Origin: Patescibacteria group bacterium | GTDB lineage: Bacteria > Patescibacteriota > Microgenomatia > UBA1406 > GWC2-37-13 | Direction: 5' to 3' | DNA: 64,000 nucleotides | Assembly (NCBI GenBank): GCA_026415975.1 | Contig: JAOAFZ010000002.1 | Span: forward strand, 175,390-239,389 | In this document: one piece after another, positions 41,457-50,399 of the stretch | How the letters are laid out: every line of letters begins with the position of its first letter | Numbering within the stretch: position 1 is the first letter of the stretch | Made by a program: the position numbers and the translations under genes | Notes under the pieces: generated by a model | The model's database searches: none | Told to the model about the DNA's origin: nothing | Seen by the model: the letters and a program-made list of their open reading frames with translations, nothing else

Positions 41457-44291
41457 ATGCATCGAGAGGTTTCCGCTTCCGGCATACGCCATGTAGCAAA
41501 ACAGGCAGTACGTGCTGACCGGTATGTGGCCCTTCGCGAGTTCATTGCCCGATTTCTTTCCCGGTTTTCTCTGCCGTTCTGGCGTTCTAGCGGGGTGGCG
41601 TATTCCGTGGTGCTTCTTTCGGTGATAGGGAGTCTTTTTGTAGCAAACTACACTCCGTCTACGATCTTTTCAAATTACGGCACCTTTTTTTCTACCCTTG
41701 AACACCTGCCACTTTTTGTAAAACTACCACTTCTCTCCTACCTTTTTGCCTTTGGTGCACTATTTGTGGGCGCGCTGGGCGTTATGGTTTTTCTGGAGCA
41801 GTTCCCACCGCATCAAGCTAAACGGCTCTTTGCCACGCTCGGTGGAATTGCGTACGTGGTAAACCCGGTTACACTGGCAACCTTCCGAGAACCAAGTTTT
41901 GCAGGGCTAATCCTGACAGCACTGTTCCCGTGGCTCATTTTAAGTTGGATTATGTTCTTGGACGGGAAATCGAGGCCTCTCGGCCCTCGTCTGATGTTTC
42001 TTTTGGGGGTGAACATGCTCGCCTTCCCAGCATTTCCGACGGTGCTGCAGTTTCTTGTGTATATCGCGTTTCTGTTGCTCCTTGGAATCGGACTGTTTTT
42101 CACCAAGTACCTGTACCGGATTTTCTGGGTGTCACCGTGGCTTCTGGTGCTGGTGCTCCTGGTACACACACACTGGCTGGCACCGCAGATAGCAGGATCG
42201 TCGGAGTCGTGGCGCTCTTTGTTCGATATCACTCCGCTTTCCCCGCTTCCTGTAGTCTGGTCTGCATTGCCGCAATCAGGAGTAGGTGCGATTGCGGTAT
42301 TGATTGCCGCGAGCATAGCCGTACTCGGATTTTTTCGGCTGCGCTGGCTGCATATCGGATTTGCAGTGGCAACTGCAGGGTTTCTTGCCCCATTTTTACC
42401 GGTGAACACGCTAATTACCACTGCCTTGCAACCGTACCAGGGCTTGCTACTTGTGCCGCTGGGTTTTTGTTTCGCCTATTTTTTTACCTATGGCGGAGCC
42501 GCCCTGACCTGGATTACCGGGAAGCTGATATTTCGAAACCATGGGAGAAGCTCAGAGCACAGGGACGATTACAGGCAGCCACACGGGCATGATCCCTTTT
42601 ATGGGAAAACTCCATATGACCTGTACGAAGAGATGGTACAGGCAACTCACGCCGGCCATGGGGGGAAACAGTTCGCGGAGCTCACCTTCACCACCTTGCA
42701 GTTTACCGAGCATCTGGTACAGCACCTGCTGGAACAGAAACACGCGCACTATATGCGGACTACCCGGAAAAAACGGCTGGTGCCGCGACTCGTGGTGCTG
42801 GCACTGGTGCTACTGCTCGTGGTCGGATCATTCGGGCTTTTTGGCGGTATGATTCTCCAGAAACACAAAGTATCCTACACGCCGGAACTTCGGTCACTTG
42901 TTGAGCACATTTCAGCACTCCCCAGCGATACCCCTGCCACCTTTGTGCATGCCAGCCAGCCCGTGAATTTCCGCGACCGTGAGCTAAAGTATGCCCTGCA
43001 AAGCGAAAATCCCGACCGCATTGCGGCAGTTCTGGACAAGTACTCCATAAAGTGCCTGGTGCTGGACCGGGATCAGCTTCCAGCGCGGGTGCAGCAGGCG
43101 GTAAATAAAGTAAAGGGCCTACAGCAGGAGAAATCCGCTAGCGGCGTCACGGTGTATAAAGTGAATATCGTTTCCTTGCCGGCACGACTTTCTCTAGTTA
43201 CGGGACTGCCGAATGTGGGGCCCGTGGTGGAAAAAACAATTCATGACGTGGCGTTCGAGACATACGGGGATTACCTGACCTCCGATGCTAGCCGGTATAC
43301 TGCATTTTATCCGTTTCTGGATATCGAGGGTTCGGATATCCGGATGAACGCCGAAGAAACCGTGTTTCGGCAGAAGCTGGATCAGACCCTCATGAAGCAT
43401 CTGGGAGAGTATGAGCTCGAAACCGGAACCGAAGCGGCGGAACTTATCGTCACCGCGGAAGACGGCTCTACCCGGACGATTTCGTACTCGTTGTATAGCG
43501 AGATTGTTGCCGATAGGCTTTCGCTGATTATGCAAACGGAGCCGGTGCGCGAGTTTTCCTTCAATGCTAAAGATGCCGGGCGCGTGGTAACCAACCTGAC
43601 TCAACAACGCGGGTACCTGGCGTCGGTTGATTCCGGCGGTGGTGCATCCCTAAACTACGTAGTTGATGTGTCTCCCCGGGATCAGCCAACAAGCTATTAC
43701 AGCGTCCAGACCCGAAGCGGTTCACTGTTTATAATACCTCCGATCTCTGCATCCGCGGATGGCTACCGGTTTGCAATATCGCCCGCGCAGTATGAATCGC
43801 TATCGATATTTTATATCCCGTTCGATGATATTATTCGCACGCGGTTCGCCAGCCGTGAGCTTCCAAGGAAACCTGCCGTGCCACGCGGGGTTACCTATTC
43901 GTACAGGCTCGGGCGGGCGTTGATCGAGGTCCAACCTCCACCTGAGCTTGCGGGTCCCAACCAGTCGGTTCTGGTATTCCCCGAGCCTTTCGACAGTAAC
44001 TGGCGGCTACTTACCCTAGACGACACCCTGATCACCTCCGAATTCCACGCATTTCTTGCCAGCTGGTTCCCCTTCCAATACGGTGTGCAAACCGGCACCC
44101 ATGCCCGGTTGAACGGCTGGGCAAATGCCTGGGAGCTTCACTCCCTTTCCCCCAACCGGTCGCTGTATCTGGTTTACTGGCCGCTCTACGTAACCTATGC
44201 CGGATGGGTGCTAAACGCGCTGTTTCTTGCGATAGCAGGAGGCGCGTGGTTGCTGGGAAGGAAACAGGCAGAGAAAAAGAAAGATAGTTGA
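41457..44291 (+). CDS. GT-C-like membrane protein (divergent paralogue 3)
   Basis: 944 aa. The membrane part is shorter than in the other two paralogues and the GWDN loop is absent. The shared C-terminal block is clear: FDSNWRLLTLDD...THARLNGWANAWELHSL followed by the last helix (LYVTYAGWVLNALFLAIAGGAWLLG). The middle part keeps LKYALQSENPDRIAAVLDKYSIKCLVLDRDQL, equivalent to FNEVIAKYDIDFIIFDKN in paralogue 1. Loss of the acidic loop suggests loss or change of transferase activity. TATAAT ends 5 nt before ATG 41457. Confidence 0.65.
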   Translation: MHREVSASGIRHVAKQAVRADRYVALREFIARFLSRFSLPFWRSSGVAYSVVLLSVIGSLFVANYTPSTIFSNYGTFFSTLEHLPLFVKLPLLSYLFAFGALFVGALGVMVFLEQFPPHQAKRLFATLGGIAYVVNPVTLATFREPSFAGLILTALFPWLILSWIMFLDGKSRPLGPRLMFLLGVNMLAFPAFPTVLQFLVYIAFLLLLGIGLFFTKYLYRIFWVSPWLLVLVLLVHTHWLAPQIAGSSESWRSLFDITPLSPLPVVWSALPQSGVGAIAVLIAASIAVLGFFRLRWLHIGFAVATAGFLAPFLPVNTLITTALQPYQGLLLVPLGFCFAYFFTYGGAALTWITGKLIFRNHGRSSEHRDDYRQPHGHDPFYGKTPYDLYEEMVQATHAGHGGKQFAELTFTTLQFTEHLVQHLLEQKHAHYMRTTRKKRLVPRLVVLALVLLLVVGSFGLFGGMILQKHKVSYTPELRSLVEHISALPSDTPATFVHASQPVNFRDRELKYALQSENPDRIAAVLDKYSIKCLVLDRDQLPARVQQAVNKVKGLQQEKSASGVTVYKVNIVSLPARLSLVTGLPNVGPVVEKTIHDVAFETYGDYLTSDASRYTAFYPFLDIEGSDIRMNAEETVFRQKLDQTLMKHLGEYELETGTEAAELIVTAEDGSTRTISYSLYSEIVADRLSLIMQTEPVREFSFNAKDAGRVVTNLTQQRGYLASVDSGGGASLNYVVDVSPRDQPTSYYSVQTRSGSLFIIPPISASADGYRFAISPAQYESLSIFYIPFDDIIRTRFASRELPRKPAVPRGVTYSYRLGRALIEVQPPPELAGPNQSVLVFPEPFDSNWRLLTLDDTLITSEFHAFLASWFPFQYGVQTGTHARLNGWANAWELHSLSPNRSLYLVYWPLYVTYAGWVLNALFLAIAGGAWLLGRKQAEKKKDS

Positions 44292-44362
44292 TGGAGTCGT
44301 TAACGCCAGATTCTAACCGGTATTCTCGGTCTGAACTGCGTGCTATACTTATCTTTGTTCCC

Positions 44363-46915
44363 ATGGCTAATCTTTCGTATCTCCAGATCCGCAATCCCAA
44401 AGACGACGAGTCCAGCATCGAGGCGGCGACGCAGATCTTTTCGTCGCTGATGACCAGCGACTATGCGGGGTTTTTCTCGCAGCTTTTTACCCGGCCGCCG
44501 TGCTTTTCGTTCGAGCTTTTTTTGCTAAATCAGACGATTTATTTCTACGCGACCGTTCCGCGGGAGACGGATGCATTTTTAATGTCACTCGTAGCATCTT
44601 CGTATCCTAAAAGCGCCGTAACAAAGACTACCGATCCGGTGGATATTCTCCTGAAAGCCAAAAAGGCTCTGATCGGAGAAGTTGCGCTTGCGGCGCCATA
44701 CTATTATCCGATCAAGACGTATGTCGAGTTCGCGGACGTGGATCCGTTGTCCCCAATTATCGGGTACATGGCAAAGGTGAATCCAAACGTAAAAATGGGT
44801 ATTCAGATTCTGCTGACACATACCACGTTTCCCTGGCAACAAAACGCGATCAACCTTACCAAACCCAAGCCGCCCAAAAAAACGGCTACCGGCGAGACGA
44901 TTCCCGCTCCCCCCGGTCCGAACGCGGCATTAATTGCCAGGAAAATCGGTTTTATGGGGGCGAAGGCGCTCATACGCCTGGTGGTGGCCACCAACAACGA
45001 CACATTAGATCTGAATCCGTACCTTACCAATCTGGCTGGCACCTTCGGCGGCTTCTCGCTGGGCGAAGGGAACCGGTTCGGCTTTGCCAGGGCAGGCTGG
45101 AACAAAGAGAAACTCTTTAGGCGTTTTAAGCATCGGGAAACAAGTTACTGGGAACGCAGCAACCAGGTTCTTAACGCGCAGGAGCTGGCCACAATCTGGC
45201 ACTTACCTGGTAGGTCTCTGGCTGGGATTAAAAATATTGCCTGGGGCAAGACTCTCGCCGGTGAGCCGCCAGAAAACCTGCCTATCGCCGATGGTCTTTC
45301 GGAAGAGCAACAGCGCGATATAAACTTTTTTGCCCGGACCGAGTTCAAGAACAAGGAAACCATCTTTGGCCTTAAGACCCTGGATCGTCGCCGGCATGTT
45401 TACATTATTGGAAAGACGGGTGCTGGGAAGTCAACACTTATTGCTAACATGGCCATCGACGATATCCGCAAGGGTCGTGGCGTGGGCATCGTGGATCCGC
45501 ATGGAGATCTTTGCGATACCATTCTCGATTATATTCCCAAAAAGCGTATCAACGACGTTATTTATCTGGAACCGTTCGATACGGAACGCCCCTTTGCCCT
45601 GAATGTTCTTGAGACCAAAAACATGCAGAACAAACACCTCATCAGTTCGGGGATCGTCGGAATATTTGCCAAACTGTATGCTGATAGCTGGGGCCCGCGT
45701 CTGGAGTACATACTCCGCAATGTCATCCTAACCCTGGTAGAGATACCGGGATCAACGCTTGTAGATATTCTGGCGCTTCTTGCAAATGAAAAGTACCGAA
45801 AAAAAATAGTAGCTCAGATTCAGGATCCAGTTATCAAGGCATTCTGGGAAAAAGAGTTCGAAAAGATGCCGGATAAAATGAAAGCGGAGGCGATCTCGCC
45901 CATTCAGAATAAGGTGGGACAGTTTGTATCCGCGCGGATGATTCGCAACATTATCGGCCACCCCAAGTCTACGATTGATCTTGAGGAAATTATGAACAAC
46001 GGGAAGATTCTCATCCTTAATTTATCGCAGGGAAAGCTTGGTGAAGACAACGCATCGCTTCTGGGCGCGATGATCATTACGCAGATCCAGCTCGCAGCTA
46101 TGCAACGAGCATTCATGCCGGAAGAGGATCGTCGCGATTTTATGCTCTACGTAGATGAATTCCAGAACTTTGCCACAAGCTCATTTATTAAGATTCTTTC
46201 CGAAGCACGAAAATACCGGCTGTGTCTGAACCTTACCAACCAGTACATAGACCAGCTGGACGAAACGATGCGGAGTGCAATCTTCGGCAATGTGGGTACA
46301 CTAATCTCGTTTGTTGTCGGTGCCTCAGACGCGGAAATATTTTCGAAAGAGTACGGCGGTCTGTATACACCAGCCGATCTGGTAGCACTCGGACGACATG
46401 AGGTTGTCATGAAGATCTCGATAGACAACATGATGAGTGCACCATTCCCGGCAAAAACACTGCCACTTCCCGCTCTTAAAAACGGAAACCGCGAAAAGAT
46501 CATCAAGTTCTCAAAGGAACGCTACGGCCGCAGTATGGTAGCCGAGGATATAGCAACTCCGCTCCCGGATACCGTACTGAAGCCATCAGAAACCGGCCAG
46601 ACGACCCAATCACCTGCTGTCAGTCCCGTTCCACAGGATTCGGCCTGCTATACTACCCTCGATCTGATTCGTGCCCGTGATCAGACTCCGGATAAACCAC
46701 CGATTCAGGGGGCTGCAAGCGAGAATCGTGAACCCTCAGTATCGGTACCGCCGGATGCCCCTCCGGTGAACACAGATCAGGGTGCGCCGCCGCCGGCATC
46801 GCCGGATGCTCCAAAGAAGAAGAAAAAAAGAAAAAAAGAAAAAAACAGCTCAATCCGTACCACTCACCGGTTGACCCACAGCACCCAAAAGACCCCAAAT
46901 ACCACTCACCCTTAA
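44363..46915 (+). CDS. TraG/VirD4-like ATPase
   Basis: 850-aa FtsK/HerA-superfamily ATPase of the TraG/VirD4/VirB4-related group, which couple ATP hydrolysis to DNA or protein movement through a membrane complex. Walker A is IIGKTGAGKSTLIANM, followed by GRGVGIVDPHGDLCDTIL; Walker B is FMLYVDEFQNFAT, then NQYIDQLDETMRSAIFGNVGTLISFVVGASDAE as in TraG. The N-terminal 340 residues are a soluble domain common in CPR members. The C-terminus is Pro-rich and ends in a Lys run. The start is set at MANLSYLQIRNPKD; an in-frame ATG at 44291 overlaps the previous stop. No other secretion-system genes are adjacent. Confidence 0.78.
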   Translation: MANLSYLQIRNPKDDESSIEAATQIFSSLMTSDYAGFFSQLFTRPPCFSFELFLLNQTIYFYATVPRETDAFLMSLVASSYPKSAVTKTTDPVDILLKAKKALIGEVALAAPYYYPIKTYVEFADVDPLSPIIGYMAKVNPNVKMGIQILLTHTTFPWQQNAINLTKPKPPKKTATGETIPAPPGPNAALIARKIGFMGAKALIRLVVATNNDTLDLNPYLTNLAGTFGGFSLGEGNRFGFARAGWNKEKLFRRFKHRETSYWERSNQVLNAQELATIWHLPGRSLAGIKNIAWGKTLAGEPPENLPIADGLSEEQQRDINFFARTEFKNKETIFGLKTLDRRRHVYIIGKTGAGKSTLIANMAIDDIRKGRGVGIVDPHGDLCDTILDYIPKKRINDVIYLEPFDTERPFALNVLETKNMQNKHLISSGIVGIFAKLYADSWGPRLEYILRNVILTLVEIPGSTLVDILALLANEKYRKKIVAQIQDPVIKAFWEKEFEKMPDKMKAEAISPIQNKVGQFVSARMIRNIIGHPKSTIDLEEIMNNGKILILNLSQGKLGEDNASLLGAMIITQIQLAAMQRAFMPEEDRRDFMLYVDEFQNFATSSFIKILSEARKYRLCLNLTNQYIDQLDETMRSAIFGNVGTLISFVVGASDAEIFSKEYGGLYTPADLVALGRHEVVMKISIDNMMSAPFPAKTLPLPALKNGNREKIIKFSKERYGRSMVAEDIATPLPDTVLKPSETGQTTQSPAVSPVPQDSACYTTLDLIRARDQTPDKPPIQGAASENREPSVSVPPDAPPVNTDQGAPPPASPDAPKKKKKRKKEKNSSIRTTHRLTHSTQKTPNTTHP

Positions 46916-46951
46916 GAAGTCGTGACGCCGGTTAAATAACGCCAAGGAACA

Positions 46952-47257
46952 CTATGACCGCTTTTTTCCGAACAGTTTGTTCTTTACGGCATTTAAGAGA
47001 AATCCGGCGGCACCCATGCCAAGAGCAGTAATCACTTTGCCGCTCCCGTCATCGAGTAAGCCTTGAACTCTGTTTACAGCTCCCTGCTTAAGATCGTTGA
47101 TCATAGCCCGGGCAGAATCAACTGCTTCACGCACGGTTTTGTTAATCTCGATCAGAACGAAGATCAGCACTCCCACCAGAGCAATCAATGAGAGCATAAA
47201 AACAATGCCCAAGATATAAAAGACGAGTTGTACGGTATATAGATCCATAAAGATCAT
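46952..47257 (-). CDS. Small membrane protein
   Basis: 101 aa: one long N-terminal helix (VQLVFYILGIVFMLSLIALVGVLIFVLIEI), an amphipathic coiled segment (TVREAVDSARAMINDLKQGAVNRVQGLL) and a Gly/Ala-rich C-terminal hydrophobic stretch with a basic end. Resembles the DUF948-type proteins that accompany YtxH. The ATG directly follows the TAA of the upstream YtxH gene, so the two are translated together. In-frame ATG 47248 is an alternative start. Confidence 0.65.
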   Translation of the reverse strand: MIFMDLYTVQLVFYILGIVFMLSLIALVGVLIFVLIEINKTVREAVDSARAMINDLKQGAVNRVQGLLDDGSGKVITALGMGAAGFLLNAVKNKLFGKKRS

Positions 47258-47800
47258 TTAGTTACCACCGGATTCCCCGGTTTCTTTTTTACCCGCGGGT
47301 TTCTGCTCCGCTTCGACAGCTTCGTGCTTTGATTTGCTGCTTTTGACGGCCCTTTTTTGCGTGCTTCCATCTTTAAATAACTGTGTACCGTCATCTCTCC
47401 CGGTTTTTATGTATCCCATGAGATGTTTCTGAGCTTTCTCGAGCAATTCCGTTGCACCACCTTCTTTGCGAAGCTGATCAATTATCCCAGCTACCTGCTT
47501 TTTGTATTTTTCGGTATCCAGTTCCTCTATCGCGGCTCGCAGTTCCTCCAGTCGCGCCCTAGTTTCCTTTTGCATTGAGTTATAGAGCTTTTTCGACTGT
47601 GTTGTAAACTCACCGAAAAGCTTCCGTGCTTCTGTATCAATGTCTTTTTCTTCAATGAATGCCCGAAGATTGCGGATTTGCTTTTGTATCATCTCACGGT
47701 TTTCTTTACCGGATTTGGGCGCAAAGAAAAAAGCTGCCAGTGCGCCGATTGCTGCGCCGAGCAGTATGCCGGTACCAAAGCGGGATTTTGTGTGTGCCAT
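47258..47800 (-). CDS. YtxH-like membrane protein
   Basis: 180 aa. The N-terminal glycine-rich helix FGTGILLGAAIGALAAFFFAPKSGKENREMI is the YtxH hallmark (a membrane helix ending in A-P-x-S-G-K). A long charged helical region follows (residues 40-125, probable coiled coil) and a Lys/Glu-rich tail. YtxH proteins are linked with envelope stress in Firmicutes; the precise role is unknown. The promoter lies at 47832-47860, with a leader of about 25-30 nt. Confidence 0.75.
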   Translation of the reverse strand: MAHTKSRFGTGILLGAAIGALAAFFFAPKSGKENREMIQKQIRNLRAFIEEKDIDTEARKLFGEFTTQSKKLYNSMQKETRARLEELRAAIEELDTEKYKKQVAGIIDQLRKEGGATELLEKAQKHLMGYIKTGRDDGTQLFKDGSTQKRAVKSSKSKHEAVEAEQKPAGKKETGESGGN

Positions 47801-47831
47801 AATAATGTAAAAATACTAATTTACTATCTTC

Positions 47832-47860
47832 ATGGTACCACATAACCAGTCACAAGTCAA
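47832..47860 (-). promoter_or_regulatory. Promoter of the ytxH-like operon
   Basis: Minus strand: TTGACT (complement of 47855-47860), a 17-nt spacer, TACCAT (complement of 47832-47837). Confidence 0.5.
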
Positions 47861-47932
47861 AAATGAAATTGCCGGTAATCGCGATAAAGAAAAATCACCG
47901 GTGCGGTACAAGGTGTGTCTGCAGCCCTCTTC

Positions 47933-48586
47933 TTACGGAAGAAACCGTGCAATCAGCTTTATCAGACGCTCCTTGATGCCGGAAGGCGGGCTGGGATTTT
48001 CTTCTGCTGCAATACCGGGAAGCTTATAGATTTCAAATACCACCTCGGGGTTGTGTGCGTGCACACTTTTTTCCAATTTCTCAAAGAAACTCAGATCTCC
48101 TAACCTGTCCCCCAGACAGACTACCAGTGCGGAGCCTCCATTCAACCCGGCTCCACCACTCTCCACCGGTGCAACAAGCCAGCTCCTGAGTGCGTATACC
48201 GCATTATCTGTCTCCTTATACTTTTCGACCATAAAAAACGGGCCACCACCGAATACTTCCACTCCTTTTTTTTCCAGGGCTTCGGGATACACATTATAGT
48301 TACCACGCAACTTGGCCCATTTTTTTGCGAGATATATTCCTTCATCGGGACGGTTGGTCGCAACGGCAACCTGAACTCCCATTGCTACCAAACGGTCCAG
48401 TAAGTACATTGTTTCATCGGGGATGGCTTCGGGCCGGAGATCAAGCAGGTTACGGGCTTCTTCTCCGAACGAGACAAGCGTATTATCAAAGTCGGTTATT
48501 ACTACCGTACCCGCCCGGAGTTTACCGGCACCGGCAAGCAGGTCGATTGCCTCGTCCAGACTTGTAACGTGTTGAACTGTTGCCAT
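47933..48586 (-). CDS. HAD-superfamily phosphatase-like protein
   Basis: 217 aa. HAD motif I is VVITDFDNTLVSF (nucleophile and acid aspartates), motif II VAVATNRPDEG, and motif IV CLGDRLGDLSFF. It resembles the small YqeG/Cof-like phosphatases but has an inserted Gly-rich segment (VESGGAGLNGGSA) and a C-terminal amphipathic helix. TATACT ends 5 nt before the ATG. Substrate unknown. Confidence 0.7.
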   Translation of the reverse strand: MATVQHVTSLDEAIDLLAGAGKLRAGTVVITDFDNTLVSFGEEARNLLDLRPEAIPDETMYLLDRLVAMGVQVAVATNRPDEGIYLAKKWAKLRGNYNVYPEALEKKGVEVFGGGPFFMVEKYKETDNAVYALRSWLVAPVESGGAGLNGGSALVVCLGDRLGDLSFFEKLEKSVHAHNPEVVFEIYKLPGIAAEENPSPPSGIKERLIKLIARFLP

Positions 48587-48648
48587 ATGATAGTATAGCG
48601 CTGTTTTTTGCGTTTGCGAACCCGTTCCCGAACCCGCTAGAATGAAGC

Positions 48649-49284
48649 ATGTCCACCACAGAGCGGTTCGGGTTTACCCACTATTTCCAGGCTCCACGTG
48701 TGTCGGGTGCCCCGGTCTTTATGGTGTTGCATGGTCTTGGCGGTACTGAACATGATTTTATCCCCCTGGTTGCAGAAACTAACATGGATGCAGGCATCAT
48801 CAGTCTTCGTGGCGGGGCTTCCTGCGGGGGAAAAACCTGTTTTTTTACTAGCAATAAAGATGGAACATATGATCCAGAATACCTTCAGGAACACGCAAAG
48901 ACCATGGTGCAATTCGTGAACCGTGCTGCCGAAGCCTATCGGTTCGACCGGAGCCAGGTTATCTGGCTGGGATATGGTAATGGCGCAGATTCAATTGCGA
49001 ATACGATGTTTACATATCCCACAGTGGTGAACAGGGCAATTCTTCTACGGCCTTCTGTTACCCGTATTCCGGAAAAGCTCCCGGTCTTTGCTGATGTATC
49101 TGTTCTGATTGCCGCCGGAAGGCAGGACGAAATAATACCAATCGAAGATACCGAAAAACTTATCAGAGCTTTCCAGCACAGCGGGGCTGTTGTTGAGCTG
49201 TTTCTGCACGATGCGACACACCTTGTGACCCCCGCAGACGCACTGCATATAAGACAATGGTACACACGTCATGCCGAGTGGTAG
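48649..49284 (+). CDS. Alpha/beta-hydrolase lacking the catalytic serine
   Basis: 211-aa protein of the phospholipase/carboxylesterase (YpfH-like) group: oxyanion-type start VFMVLHGLGGTEHDF, a helix YRFDRSQVIWLGYGNGADSIAN where the family has G-x-S-N-G-A, the acid region AAGRQDEIIP (D160) and a histidine in HDATHLVTPAD (H191). Residue 110, expected to be the nucleophile Ser, is Gly, so the protein may be inactive or a binding protein. The overall length and remaining fold are normal. TAGAAT ends 5 nt before the ATG. Confidence 0.7.
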   Translation: MSTTERFGFTHYFQAPRVSGAPVFMVLHGLGGTEHDFIPLVAETNMDAGIISLRGGASCGGKTCFFTSNKDGTYDPEYLQEHAKTMVQFVNRAAEAYRFDRSQVIWLGYGNGADSIANTMFTYPTVVNRAILLRPSVTRIPEKLPVFADVSVLIAAGRQDEIIPIEDTEKLIRAFQHSGAVVELFLHDATHLVTPADALHIRQWYTRHAEW

Positions 49285-49306
49285 TGATCCCCCAAACTCC
49301 TGAACT

Positions 49307-49657
49307 TTACACAAGCTTTTTGACAGTATCCACGATGTCCTGGATATTAAAGGGCTTGCTTATATGACCGTCGGCATGAACCCCTTCAGCAACAGCGGCA
49401 AGATCATTGCTCGCTGATACGATTATCACTGGTGTAGTACTTAGCTCCGGGTCACTTTTTACCAAACTGCAGATTGTGGCTCCTCCAAGTTCCTGAAACC
49501 AGAGGTCAACTAGAAGCAGGTCCGGCCGGGCGTTACGGATTGTTTCAAAGTCATTACAATAACTCCATGCGGTCACACGGTACCCCTGGTCTTCAAGTAT
49601 TATCTTCAGGACTTCGAGTATTGATTCATCGTCTTCACATACCAGTATGTGCTTCAT
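49307..49657 (-). CDS. Single-domain response regulator
   Basis: CheY/Spo0F-like receiver of 116 aa with no output domain. Acidic pocket E8-D9-D10, phospho-acceptor D51 (LLLVDLW), switch Ser 81 (IIVSAS) and K101 (ISKPF) are all present. It would pass a phosphoryl signal between a kinase and an unknown partner. No histidine kinase is next to it in this window. TATACT lies 13 nt before the ATG. Confidence 0.88.
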   Translation of the reverse strand: MKHILVCEDDESILEVLKIILEDQGYRVTAWSYCNDFETIRNARPDLLLVDLWFQELGGATICSLVKSDPELSTTPVIIVSASNDLAAVAEGVHADGHISKPFNIQDIVDTVKKLV

Positions 49658-49701
49658 ATCGATCTGCTCTAGTATAATCTACGTGTGTAGCAAAATGCCT
49701 G

Positions 49702-50343
49702 CTACATGGATAACTCCGTTTTCGGAGCTTTCTGGAAAGTAGCTTTCCGGGAAGCCGCATATGCAAGAGAGAGCAATTCAAGCGCGGCAATGATGAAGAT
49801 TAAGATACTCCAGAATCCGACACCTGAAAACAGGACAACATGCCCGAAAATCAGCCAGACGATTATATATACCAGCCGGTGCAATCGCGTCCAGTTTTTT
49901 CCCATGCGTCGCTGGAAATAATCATTGGAGGTTACGGCAAGAGGTAACGTTGCCATAAATGCCAGCATTCCCAGTACCTGGTAAACCGGAATGGATTCCG
50001 GCAGCTTTCCATAAAGAATATTCGGAACCAGCCCCACGAACAGATAGTGTGCTAGGGCAAAAACGAACATGAGCACTCCCAGTTGTCGCCGGAAAAGCAT
50101 GACCACCGTTGCCGGCTCCCAGCGGACTCCAAAACGGCGAAGGATACTCGGAAGAATTACGATAACAAACAGAACGAGCGACACTTGACCTACGAGCCTC
50201 CCGCTTTTAAGAAAAAACAGCGAACCGGGAAGATCTGCTAGTATTGCTACGGAACCATATGCCGCAAAGAGAGTTGTTGCCCAGGAAAGAGCATTGATAA
50301 TCCGGATTATCGTTATTCGGTTTGCAACTGCAGTTTTCAACAT
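49702..50343 (-). CDS. MsrQ/ferric-reductase-like heme membrane protein
   Basis: 213 aa with six helices. RRQLGVLMFVFALAHYLFVGLV, LAVTSNDYFQRRMGKNWTRLHRLVYIIVWLIFGHVVLF carry the His residues and the T-S-N-x(5-8)-W-x-x-L-H-R-L-Y pattern of the MsrQ (YedZ) family, a b-type cytochrome that passes electrons to the periplasmic methionine-sulfoxide reductase MsrP. MsrP is not seen here. ATG 50343 is chosen with TATACT 9 nt upstream; a longer frame up to 50601 would overlap the NAD-binding gene by 200 bp. Confidence 0.72.
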   Translation of the reverse strand: MLKTAVANRITIIRIINALSWATTLFAAYGSVAILADLPGSLFFLKSGRLVGQVSLVLFVIVILPSILRRFGVRWEPATVVMLFRRQLGVLMFVFALAHYLFVGLVPNILYGKLPESIPVYQVLGMLAFMATLPLAVTSNDYFQRRMGKNWTRLHRLVYIIVWLIFGHVVLFSGVGFWSILIFIIAALELLSLAYAASRKATFQKAPKTELSM

Positions 50344-50399
50344 ACCGAGAAAAGTATACCGTCTCAGGTAATGAAAAACTAGTAAAGCTTCCCCCTCTG

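Noticed and set aside
41240-41518. 92-codon plus-strand frame over the small RNA region
   Set aside because: It reads through the promoter, the terminator and the start of the next gene, so it cannot be a single translated unit.
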